Part shown: in pieces, positions 54,362 to 64,000 of the stretch
How the letters are laid out: each line of letters starts with the position of its first letter
How positions within the stretch are numbered: position 1 is the stretch's first letter
DNA from: Anniella stebbinsi
Lineage: Eukaryota; Chordata; Lepidosauria; Squamata; Anniellidae
Assembly: GCA_029215795.1 (NCBI GenBank)
Contig: JARDYH010000003.1
Span: 67,712,109 to 67,776,108, forward strand
Length of the DNA stretch: 64,000 nt
Direction: 5' to 3'
Translations under genes and position numbers: made by a program
Notes under the pieces: generated by a model
Database searches by the model: none
The model's input: the letters and a program-made list of their open reading frames with translations, nothing else
Told to the model about the DNA's origin: nothing

Positions 54362-54909
54362 CATTTGATTTAGTTGCCTCACATATCTAATTGGGAAATT
54401 GTGAACGTTCAGTTTTAATTAAGTTTATGATCCTTTGCCTGGGAATTCTAGATGAAAACTGCCCCCCCCCAAAGGTAGCAGAGACACGTGATTTCAAAAC
54501 CCTCAAAGGACTGATGACTCAGCTTTAGAATTGTTTAAGGTTTTGAACTATTTATTTGCTTTTCTGCCGGTTCAGAGATTTTAATACATTGTAAAAGCAC
54601 TAACAACAATTCTGCTGGCTATCCTGGGAGGATACCAAATTATTTCCATTAGGCTGCATATGCAGCAGAGCTCTTTCCTTCCATTTCTGTTATCTACCCA
54701 ATGCTGATGCCCAGCCTGTCCTTTTTAGGAATGATATACACATTACCCCATGTGTTAAATTATCTGATAGTGTGTCCTGGCCACTGCTCCAGGAAACTTG
54801 AATCTGTTTTCAGTGCAGGGCTTGTTGCAGTCTAGAGAAAGTGATGAGATGAAATGTTACTTTATCCATTCTGGTAAACCCTATGCTCTGACAGAACCCC
54901 TTTCCCCTG

Positions 54910-54924
54910 CTTGCTTGCTTGCTT

Positions 54925-54960
<36 letters not shown>
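54910..54960. repeat. (TTGC)4(TC)17 microsatellite
   Basis: TTGC repeats run into TC repeats. The hAT MITE at 54960 inserted at the edge of the TC tract. Confidence 0.9.
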
Positions 54961-54962
<2 letters not shown>

Positions 54963-55200
54963 GCTGACAATATGAAAAGGAGGACAGGGCTCATGTAACT
55001 TTAACAGTTGTAGAGAAAAGGGAATTTCAGCCAGTGTCATTTGTATGCAATAAGTTCCTGATGAAATTCCCTCTTCATCACAACAGTTAAAGTTGCAGAG
55101 GCCCTGCCTTCTTTTGTATATGGTCACTCTAGTATAGTGCCTGCACCTTTAACTGTTAAAGTTACATGAGCCCTGTCCTCCTTTTCATATGGTCAGCCTA
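54960..55200 (+). mobile_element. Palindromic hAT-type MITE, TAGGCTGACCAT family (241 bp, deleted right arm)
   Basis: It starts CAGGCTGACAATATGAAAAG and ends CATATGGTCAGCCTA. The flanks CTCTCTCT (54952-54959) and CTCTCTCC (55201-55208) form an imperfect 8-bp duplication inside a TC tract. The left arm and centre match 48833. The right arm lacks about 80 bases, with the break at CTTTAACTGTTAAAGTTAC, where two similar AACTGTT/TAAAGTT motifs have been joined. Confidence 0.9.
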
Positions 55201-55207
55201 CTCTCTC

Positions 55208-55232
55208 CACACACACACACACACACACACAC
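55208..55232. repeat. (CA)n microsatellite
   Basis: A pure CA run directly after the MITE target duplication. Confidence 0.9.
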
Positions 55233-55234
55233 TA

Positions 55235-56130
55235 TTCAGGCATTCTCAAAGTGGCTAAAGAAAATGTGTGACAGTGTACTATCCACACCCTCTCCTCATG
55301 CATCTCCATTGCCTTATACTTGTGGAGGATGACTTTCTTCTCCATGTGATTGAGAATGTTAGGAAATCAGGATTTTTAATTGCGCAGAGAGCTTCCATGG
55401 ATACAAGAGGTTCTCCTCTTTAGAAAGTTGCCTTCTATGGGTAGAAAGTGATGGAAACATGTGTGAAGGGAGCGGGGCTAGTGATGTTCCTCTCCTCGTG
55501 CATTTATTTTAACCACTTTCAAAATGCCAGAACAGGGCTATATAAAAGCGCATGCAGATTTTCCCCCTAATGTTAACAGAAGTCTTTCAATCATGTACTC
55601 AGGATTAATGCTACTGATATGTATGAGACAGCTTTTAAGTAAGTGGCTTGTAGTTTGCATTTGTCAACAACAATACAAGTAGAGGAATGAAGCTGAAGTG
55701 GCTATATGTAGCACCAACGGGCCAATAATATATTGGAGTTTCATAGCCGCCATATTCTACATGTTTTGTGCATGTCATTGGTTGATCATGGTAATACTGA
55801 AACGAATGCCTTTCTGACTTTCTACAGTGAGGAGATTCATCTTCTGCTTCTCTTTCACTCACAAGCATATGACATTATTACTATTGCCAAAATGAATACG
55901 GAGATTGGACAAAGCAGGAAGCATGCTTTCATTGATTTCACTAGGTTGCATGTAAGAAAAGAGTTGGGCCCCAGCGAAGATAAAGCAACTAATAAGAATA
56001 GACAATGTATTAGAATAGTTAGCAGCACCTAGTATGACAGGGGGCCCCCATTGCAGAATGCCTCCTTCTGCTTTCCATATATCATTTCTGGAGACTTAAC
56101 AAGCTGCACACAGAACGTTGTTAATGATGG
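55235..56130. other. Unassigned DNA
   Basis: No gene or confident repeat seen. Confidence 0.45.
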
Positions 56131-56134
56131 ATGG

Positions 56135-56442
56135 CATCTGACTGATAATATGCAGAAAAGGTCAGCCAAAATGATCAGGGTCAGACCAACTACCTCCAAG
56201 GAACATTTACAATGTTTGTGGCTTTTTACCTTAGGGGAAAAAATCAAGTGAGGACACAAGAGGTTTATAAACGTATGCATGGTGTGGAGAGAATGCACAG
56301 AGAAAAGGATTTCTCTCTATCTCATAATACTAGAACCTGATGTGATCCAGTGAAGCTGAATGGTACTAGATTCAGAACAGACCAAAGGAACTACTTCTTT
56401 GTACTGTGCATACTTAAACTATGGAATTTGCTGCCACAGAAT
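56135..56442 (+). mobile_element. CR1/L3-type LINE 3' region
   Basis: Blocks in order are GAGGTTTATAAACGTATGCA, TGGTGTGGAGAGAATG, TCTCATAATACTAGAACCTG, GTGAAGCTGAATGGTACTAG, CAAAGGAACTACTTCTTTGT and ACTATGGAATTTGCTGCCAC. This is the same region as the reversed piece at 4675 and immediately upstream of the one at 44222. Confidence 0.85.
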
Positions 56443-56444
56443 AT

Positions 56445-56895
56445 TTATATTTATTTATGTATTACATTTGTATACCACCCCATAGCCGAAGCTCTCTGGT
56501 CGGTTTACATAGGATTAAAACAATTAAAAACAATATACAAAAATTAAAACAGCAAAAACATACAACATACACACAATCTGTACATTTAAAACCACTACAA
56601 CAGCCCAAAAAGCTACAAAAAACAAAAACAAACCCAGGCTCCTCAGATATTGCCAAATGCCTGAGAGAAAAGTCTTGACCTGGCGCTGAAAATATAACAA
56701 TGTTGGCGCCAGGCGGGCCTCGTCAGGGAAATCGTTCCACAATTGGGGGGGCCACCACAGAGAAGGCCCTCTCTCTTGTTGCTGACCTCCGAGAGAAGCT
56801 CGGAGGAGGGCTTTAGATGTTGAACGTAGTGTTCGGGTAGGTTCATGTCGGGAAAGGCGTTCCATCAGGTACTGTGGTCCCAAGCCGTGAGGGCC
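56445..56895 (-). mobile_element. L2-type LINE 3' end, reverse
   Basis: The 3' UTR on the plus strand reads TATTACATTTGTATACCACC, CCATAGCCGAAGCTCTCTGG, TCGGTTTACA. The coding remnant on the reverse strand includes GPQYLMERLSRHEPTRTL and EARLAPTLLYFQRQVKTF. The order and divergence match the 8068-8885 copy, but the tail is ATTTATATTTATTTATG, not (ATC)n. Confidence 0.82.
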
Positions 56896-57037
56896 ACCAC
56901 TTCGTAAGTAAAATCCACACTAGTAATGTCATAAAGATGAAATTCCTGAGAATGTGGATATTTCATAGAACATACATAATTAACATCAGAAGAATAATGG
57001 TCAACTGGAGGAGTGACATGCCCTCTACCTTAACTAA

Positions 57038-57187
57038 GAGCCTATCTACACAAGCAGGATATAACACTTTGAAAACATTTTGAAAACTGTATATAGAGTG
57101 TGTCCTGCGCCCCAACAGTTGTCACTACTGTTATAAACCGTTTTAAACTGTTTTAAACCATTTTAAAGCAGTAGTGTAGATAGGCTC
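57038..57187. mobile_element. Harbinger-type palindromic MITE (150 bp)
   Basis: The termini GAGCCTATCTACAC and GTGTAGATAGGCTC are exact inverted repeats, flanked by TAA (57035-57037) and TAA (57188-57190). The internal AAGCAGGATATAACACTTTG and CAACAGTTGTCACTACTG match the MITEs at 29938 and 36221. Confidence 0.85.
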
Positions 57188-57191
57188 TAAG

Positions 57192-57755
57192 TGTTATAAA
57201 TTGGAGGGGGGGACACTCTGAGGACACAATCTTCAAGCCCTGGTATTTTCTATGCCCTCATTGACTTTAACTTTGTGGCGAGTCTTGATTCTGACCTGGC
57301 AAAACATCTAGAGACTGCAGTAGTGTTCGGATGTAGAGATGGCTGGATCTTCCTACTTTTCTCACCTCCAAGGCCGTTCTGTCTGCATTTATTTTTGTGT
57401 GCATTTTTCAAATGGATGCATTAAAGGACACATGCCCCAACTGAATGATGTGTGCTTGTGTGCATTTAAGAAGTGTATGCACCATTTTTTATGCATTGTT
57501 CAAATGTGAACATGTGGTCAAATGCATTTTTCTTTTTACACAGAACACACCACAGTCCCTCAAATGTATGGATTTCTGACAACAGGTTGGATCTGTTTCC
57601 ACGTTCAGTTCTGAAGGCATAGGGTAATTTTGTGAAACACACACACACATCCCTCTTTGGAGCACATTTATCACCCATCCCTATTCTAAATGCCTCTAAA
57701 AGCAGCTCTTTGACTGTGTGTTACAAGTAAGTTCCCAGCAGATCAAAGAAGCAGA
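57192..57755. other. Unassigned DNA
   Basis: No gene seen. ACACACACAC at 57640-57650 is a short run. Confidence 0.45.
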
Positions 57756-57760
57756 GTTTG

Positions 57761-57902
57761 ATATGGCTGCTTGGATCGAAGTATCACAACGGTAACGCAG
57801 ACTGGCTTGCAGTAGAGCTAGCATGACCAGTGACACCACAGAAATCTCTACTGCATGCCAGTCTGTGTTACTGTTGTGATACTTCGATCCAAACAACCAT
57901 AT
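57761..57902. repeat. 57-bp foldback hairpin
   Basis: The left arm 57761-57817 starts ATATGGCTGCTTGGATCGAA. The right arm 57846-57902 ends TTCGATCCAAACAACCATAT. 52 of 57 positions pair. The five mismatches include four transitions of the C/T or G/A kind. The 28-base loop is CTAGCATGACCAGTGACACC plus 8 more. No other copy was seen in the window. Confidence 0.9.
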
Positions 57903-57904
57903 TA

Positions 57905-59750
57905 TAGAGAGATTTTGGATTTTCATGCACATCCTAGACATTCATACAGAAACAAGATTATCTCCAGAAGAAGCAAGTCTATTGTTTGACAGCTACTAAG
58001 CTGTAAATTCCTGGTCAGGTCATTTTTAAGGAGATAATTTGTGAGGTGTGCTCTTCCAATCTCCTACTAAGGGGCAGAAGAATCTCATCAGTTTCACTTT
58101 TTCCCACATTCATTGTCGTTTTTCTGTTTAATATCAAGTTCTTTCCATCTTGAATATGAAGAACTTTGCAGATTTTTGGTAAACTCTTATTTTAAAAAAT
58201 GCACTGAAATGAAATTCTCACAAACCTGCATCAGCCAAATTGAGTAAGTAAAGATACGCACAGCATGGAGAAGTCTATGTTATATCTGCTTGCCACATAG
58301 CTGTCAAAGATGGGGAGCTGTCAGAAAAAAAGAGGTAGCTATCCTAGTTTAGCACTAAGATTGTTGAATATACAGAGATTCAAACACAGGTTGTTGTTTT
58401 ATTAAGGCAAGCACTCGACGCCCTGGGCTTGGATGGACAAATCTTTCCGTTTCGGTTTCTCTCATATTCACATTATTTTAATCTCAAATTTATTTCTTGT
58501 CCAAACATGTGGGGGAGGCAAATTCTGGTAAACTCTGATAAATAAATAAACTGAAAATAAATCCTCACCATCTCTAGTAGCGACTTACTTTGGAATGGCT
58601 GGGGATGTAACAGCTAGGAATGACTTGTAAGAGGGGCAGGGTTTGTAGCACTTCCAATTTGGAGAGATGCTATCTACCACTGGCCAACTGAAACACTGGC
58701 AGAAAAAAAGAGGGGAAAAGAAGAGAGACAATAGCCAAGCCAAGCAAAGTGCAAATACCGTGACACTCAGTTCGATGCATGTGTGCAAGATGGATGGGTA
58801 GCTCGCAACACAGTTGATTAATGGGGACGGGCTGGAAGGCAAAGGTTGCCAATAGAATGTGAGAAATAATCCATCACTGTTCCCCTAGGAGGTCCAAAAT
58901 GAATATCAGAAAGTCATATTTTCAATCCAGCCAGAACCAAGTATAGATATCTCTAACGCTTTGGGATACTTACATTTTAACAGATAACTCTTGTTGTCTT
59001 TTTAAAGAGAGGTCAGCATTTGGTCAGAGAGAGAAACAAGATAATCCCGTCAAGTCTTATTTTTATAGCCTAAAATCCCTCTCTCATCTCTGTCGCTGGA
59101 ATGCTTGCCACTAGTATATTAATGCATACATTTATGTGAATTAATCTTTGCTGAATTATTAATCTCAGTTCAATTATTAATCAAATTCCTATGCATACTT
59201 TTGTATTTCATTTCCATCACCTTAGGTATCTTTCCTAGTCATGTCATTAACTTCTGGAAATCACAGAAAAGTTTAATTAGAGATGACTTTATAGAAACAG
59301 CATCACACACGGATTCTGTTTGCTTACTTCTAAATGTTCTTTAAAAATTGGTTTTCAGTGAACAGACTGATTTTTTCCTGTTATCCAAACACACATCTTT
59401 GTACCAAGAGCTTTTATGCAACTGCCACTGGCTGTTTCTTCCTGTACTTTTATTAGTCTGGTGTCATTTTGTCATAAATGCTTCTGAGACCATTTGCAAT
59501 TATATAATATTTTTCTGTCTGCAGCATTTTAAGAATGCATCATAAATGTTGGGAAGTGCGGAAATGAATGGCTAGGGAACTCTGCCTTCCTTCACAAATG
59601 TATTACCATTGCTGTGAGCCATGCTAGTGTGTTATGAGAAGAGGAGACACCACGCCTTCTGACACCTTTTCTAGCCCTAACAGCCAGGTAATTGATGAGA
59701 AACAATGGGCAGAAAAAGGAAATCTGTCTGCTAAGTAATTTTAGAATATA
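57905..59750. other. AT-rich unassigned DNA, possible conserved non-coding block
   Basis: No gene or repeat recognised. 59100-59300 is dense in TAAT-containing motifs (ATTAATGCATAC; GAATTAATCTTTGC; CTGAATTATTAATC; CAATTATTAATC), a pattern common in homeodomain-bound enhancers. This is a hint only. Confidence 0.4.
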
Positions 59751-59756
59751 ACGTGA

Positions 59757-59940
59757 GAGCCAAAACAACTTAATTTTAATCTGTGACTAGCAGATTTTTA
59801 CTCTAAAGTAGGTGGAGCTAAAAAAAATCCCACCCCTACACAAACACTAGAGATCAGGGACCCTCTTACTACTCTACAATAAAAACTGGAAAGAAAAAAA
59901 TCTGCTAGACACAGATTTAAAGTCATATCTGTTTGGCCCT
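59757..59940. repeat. Palindromic MITE-like repeat, GACATTACTTTAAATC family
   Basis: GAGCCAAAACAACTTAATTT at the left, TTTTTACTCTAAAGTAGGTG inside, and CTAGACACAGATTTAAAGTC and GTTTGGCCCT at the right match the copies at 46171 and 12900. Confidence 0.6.
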
Positions 59941-59944
59941 GAGT

Positions 59945-62250
59945 CACATTCTCCTGCATGCTTGCACGGTAAAGCTGGTTAGCTTTCTCAATGTCTGGAG
60001 AGTGTGCAGGAAAAACTTAAAAGCTGCATTTGGCTGGTATATGAAATATAAGGTCACCCAAAATGGATTCATACTTCAAATATACTCTCATACACACCAA
60101 TCCGCTATGAAGGCTGGCAAAGGAAGCAAAAAAGTATTTAAATGTGGCACAAGGTACCCTATTCATGTCAGTTAAGGAAAACTGGATTATCTTTATCTAA
60201 ACCCTCCCTGGTTACTTTGATGATTTGTACTGGACCTCTGAACTTTCACTGTACTTAGAAATGAGCTTGAAAAATCTTTCCCATGTATGCCACTCTTTCT
60301 GCTCCTGTGTGTGTGTGTGAAGAGATAGCAAAAAACACAGCCACACGTGTACAGTGGCAAAATAACCTCCCTCAACACACAATCTGAGATAGTTTTCAAG
60401 TTTTATGTTTTTCATACTATGCTCTCTCATTAACCTGCTCATATGTTCATCTTGTTGTTGGTTTTGTTTCAGAATCTAAATGGGTTGCTTCTTGAGATAT
60501 AAGGTCACATCTAAGCAGCCTGTTACCTTTGCTACTGTGCATAATTATGAAATTATCAAAAACCATCTTGCTCAATACTGTTAACTTCTATATAATTGCA
60601 TGTTTTAATTTGTGTTTGTTCTTCTCCCCTGCATTCATTCATCGATTATTATTGTGTTCATTTATTGAACATCATTAGACTTACATTCTCATTGGCTGTT
60701 TATACATATGCACCAATTGCTTTTACACTGTACAACACTTCCAGTACTCCATGTGTCTTACAATCCTAGTTATCCTAAGAAACTCAGTCCTTTCATGTTA
60801 CTTCTCATACCATCCCGATATCATATTCTTATATTTGTAGATGCTCACACAACTACCAAACAACAAAATGTAAATTAGATTTACACATGAATAGGCAGGT
60901 GTTTAAGCACAGATAAGAAGTGGGGGTACAAAGAATTAACTGCAGAACTGTGGGAATAGCCCACCACCAGAAACATCTGAGGCCTGGGGAATAGGTATTT
61001 TCCTTCATTGTCCCTCTTTCATCAACTCTTCCCAAACCACCAGAAAGAGCCTGAGTGAAAGATTGTTCAATTACCTGGATGAAGAGACACCTCCATTCCC
61101 AGGGATCAACACATTTGGAGCTACCTGACGCTGGTTACTAGGTATCACATTGTGGGGGTGGAGGAATATTCTTCCCTGCAGTCTCAACAGAAAATCTGAG
61201 GAGCAGTGGCTGAACAGCAGTAGATGCTGCTGTGCTAAAGCCTGGGGAACAGCCATTTACCCCGGATCCTTTATACCTAATGCCTTAAAAAATATATTAT
61301 TATGTATTCATTTTCTCTTGTTGGCAACCTGCAGCCTTGAAGGTTTTCAGACAGAAAGGCAGGCTATAACTGTTTTAAGTGTAAACACTAATGCGGACAA
61401 GATACAGTGTTACTCATCCCAGAAGAATCCACATCCCAATACCACTTGGAAAAAACTGTTCATGTGTTATAATAACAAGAATATGCTAGTCTTCATTGGT
61501 CCTCTGCAGCACAACAAAGCATATTGAAGAAGAAACAAAATTTCTTAACAAGTAACATAAAAATGGCATTCAAATATTTTAAATTATTTTAGATATAGCG
61601 TACAGTGACTGCCTACTATGAGACAGTTTATGCGACTGTCATCAAAGTAATCATCAACATATTAAGTAATTATTCAGTGTGTGCCTTCCCTCTGTGTTAT
61701 TGAACAAGCATTCTAAAGCCTGTTCAATTTCACCCATTATTATTAAGTTGTAAAAACATACTTGGTAATGTAGCATAGTTGAACACTCAACCCAGAAACT
61801 GCTGAGAAAATCTACACCCCCACACACCCCCACACACACTGTAATCGAAAGCATAAAATATATTTAAATAATGCATAATGGCAGAACCTACTAAAACATA
61901 AAGGAGAGAAATTCCATATCTAATAGCAAAGAGAAAACAGGGTCTGAAATAGTGGTGGAACTTATCATTCCAAATCGTTATGTGAGCTTATTTGTTATCA
62001 GTTCCTTTAGGCATGATGATGATATCCCAGATTCTATAAAGAATTTGATATTCTAAGTATTGGTCCTCCTCTGATAAAGGAGGAGGAATACTTACCCCCC
62101 ATAGGAGGATATAATAGTTTTTACCACTGTTAATAAATTGATGGATATTTCTAAGTAATTGACAATCTACTGATATAAAAAATCTGCAACTATTCTATAA
62201 CCTGTGGTTCTCTCAATATGACAAAATTGCATCCTTGTGATTTTGCCCGC
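59945..62250. other. AT-rich unassigned DNA
   Basis: No gene seen. The 125-aa frame at 61150-61527 has no domain. A CACACACCCCCACACACACT run lies near 61822. Confidence 0.45.
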
Positions 62251-62254
62251 CCCA

Positions 62255-62279
62255 TACACACACACACACACACACACAC
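62255..62279. repeat. (AC)12 microsatellite
   Basis: A pure AC run. Confidence 0.9.
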
Positions 62280-62284
62280 TGAAG

Positions 62285-63735
62285 AAACTTGCATAAGAAA
62301 ATCTTCCACAGTACCAAGAGATATTATAAATAAAATTTATGTGGGTAGTTTACTAGTGGTGTATTTTTCAAAAAAAAAATCTTTCAGATTCATTGATATT
62401 AATCTAATAGGTACTTTGTAATACAATAATGCTCAGGCTTCCCTGCCTCATTTTCCTATTTAGTTTGGCAAGAAATTGATATATCTGGAGGGCCACCAAG
62501 AATAGGGGTACAGATTCACCTGCTGCACCAGGCACATACCAGCAAGAGTCTGAGTGTTTCACACTAACCTGCTGCTGTGCACTGGGCCATGTCTCCAAAC
62601 TGCTTCAAATCAGCTGTTAGCAGAGGGAGAGGGACCACTAAGAGCAAAAGAAATATGTGCTGTCACGAAAGCAGCCACATGATACCACCACCAGCATATA
62701 GAGTGGATGTCCTTCGTATGCTGCCGCCACTGCTGCCACCACCACCCTCCCATGAGTGTGTTTTAAGGGTCATGGGACTTACATCGAAACTTCACTCCAA
62801 CAGGAATTAATGTATGTAGTGAAACACATTTTCCCATTATCCTATTTTGGGCACTGCAGCCCCTTTCTCAGCCAAATGCAGACATTCTCTCACAAATTCT
62901 TCTTGCCTGCCCATTTCTCCCCAGGGTGTGAATGAGAGAAAGGCCCCTCATCGGTTTCTGTGCTAAGAAACCCTATTGTTTTCCTCCTCTGTGCCTCACC
63001 TGCTCCCATGAAGGAACTATCCTCCCTCTCTTACTCTTCAAATAAGAGTCCTCAAGCTCTTCTGGGCATCTTTCCATGCCTACAAGGGATGGAGAAAGAG
63101 GCCCTCACTTTTTGTAATCATATATTCCTACCCTGCCCCCAGAAATGCACATGACTTCCCAAGAGCAGCCTGCAGGCCCTCTACTCCCCCACCATCTTGC
63201 TGAACAGTTGCAATAAGAAAATTACTACGTTTTTATCCTCAGTTATCAAGGAAGAGAGCATGAAGATCACCAACCCACACGATATCAAAGAGCCATCAAT
63301 ATGTCTTATTATCCAAGAGGTTGGGAGGGGGTTGAATGTGTGTAGGGAAACTGCAAGGAGGAAAAATCCAACTTGTCTCTGAAGCTATTGTTTTTGTATG
63401 GCTTCTCTCAACAAGATGGAACGTGGCCCACAGACTGAGGGGGTAGAGGAATTCTGAACTGGAAAAGCCACAGTCTGGCTCATGGAATGATAAATGTAAT
63501 TGTCACTGTAACATGCTACAATAAAGCTGGCATGTTGATGCAGCCCTCTGTTTCCTCAGTTATTTATGGATGGGACTGTGGAACCCTATGATGGAATGCT
63601 GTCCCTTCCTGTCCCCCATGAACCTTGAGACAACACTCCCTAAGAAGGTATAACCAGGTTAGTGAGGATGAGTGTGTAGGAATTCACTTTGGAACAAGAG
63701 TGTGAGTTAGAAAGAAAGAGAACAGTGGGTGGAAT
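62285..63735. other. Unassigned DNA
   Basis: No gene seen. A short CCACTGCTGCCACCACCACC triplet-like patch is near 62727. Confidence 0.45.
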
Positions 63736-63737
63736 AT

Positions 63738-63812
63738 GCAGAGCAATCCTATTTAGATCTACTCAGTTCAATGCAACTTAATCCAGGTAAGTATGCAAAG
63801 TACTGCAGTCTT
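63738..63812. repeat. Short repeat, AATCCTATTTAGATCTACTC type
   Basis: AGAGCAATCCTATTTAGATC, CTACTCAGTTCAATG and CTTAATCCAGGTAAGTATGC, then CTGCAGTCTTAG, match the repeat at 53415. Confidence 0.55.
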
Positions 63813-64000
63813 AGAAGAGAAGGGAAGGGAAGGGGGATAAGCAGTGTGAATAGAAGAATACTATTCAAGCAGCGGCAGGTGGGGCAGAGGGCCTAATCTC
63901 CAATTAGTGTACTGGGCCCAGACTATTCTGTTGGGCCCCCTATGTGTTCATTCTGAAATTCTGCACTGAATAATTTTTACTTATTAGTTCTCTACTAGGA

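Noticed and set aside
36477..55127. Three similar small open frames starting MTIYKRRQG or containing CNFN-CDEEGIS (36477-36671 forward, 48758-49000 reverse, 54810-55127 reverse)
   Set aside because: They look like a conserved small protein, but all lie in copies of the same palindromic MITE in matching orientation relative to its centre. The similarity is that of the repeat, not of a gene.
54960..55208. Exact 8-bp target duplication for this MITE copy
   Set aside because: The flanks lie in a TC microsatellite, so CTCTCTCT/CTCTCTCC could match by chance. The assignment rests on the other copies.
57761..57902. microRNA precursor
   Set aside because: The stem is longer and more perfect than typical animal precursors and there is no expression evidence. 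Kept only as a hairpin finding.

Overview
This window looks like intergenic or deep-intronic DNA from a reptile genome, most likely a squamate (lizard). I found no protein-coding gene, rRNA, functional tRNA gene or CRISPR array. The organism call is an inference. It rests on the mix of CR1 and L2-type LINE 3' ends, a tRNA-derived SINE with the familiar squamate layout, many short palindromic hAT- and Harbinger-type MITEs, and abundant CA, ATC and AT microsatellites. There are no bacterial-type operons. The only long reading frames with recognisable protein similarity lie inside decayed LINEs.

Layout. 1-9.4 kb: AT-rich DNA with LINE tails, a minus-strand CR1 piece (4.68-5.14 kb), a CpG-rich block (7.24-7.72 kb) and a minus-strand L2-type LINE with an (ATC)n tail (8.07-8.89 kb). 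9.4-11.4 kb: the best LINE of the window, with recognisable reverse transcriptase, tail-to-tail with a second copy. 11.4-19.3 kb: palindromic repeats, a MIR-like SINE, a degraded LINE and a possible inverted-end element at 13.3-14.3 kb. 19.37-20.45 kb: a GC-rich 1.08 kb hAT-type element holding a tandem array of six hairpins. 20.5-29.4 kb: mostly unassigned AT-rich DNA with a MITE half, a CR1 3' end and SINE pieces. 29.4-33.4 kb: LINE 3' ends, a 44-bp perfect inverted repeat, two MITEs and an L2-type LINE split by a Harbinger-type MITE. 34.9-35.8 kb: an RTE/R4-like LINE reading frame split by a 650-bp hAT-type element, with the empty site reconstructable. 36.2-36.7 kb: a MITE nested inside another MITE. 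37.6-44.5 kb: LINE and CR1 pieces, including the second (ATC)n-tailed L2 copy. 46-64 kb: SINE, MITEs, CR1, L2 fragments and several foldback hairpins.

The elements act as layers of insertion rather than as a pathway. Exact 8-bp target duplications (hAT type) and TAA duplications (Harbinger type) can be read directly. In three places one element sits inside another, which orders their ages: LINEs and one MITE came first, palindromic MITEs later. A few non-repeat AT-rich blocks could be conserved regulatory DNA, but that cannot be judged from one sequence.
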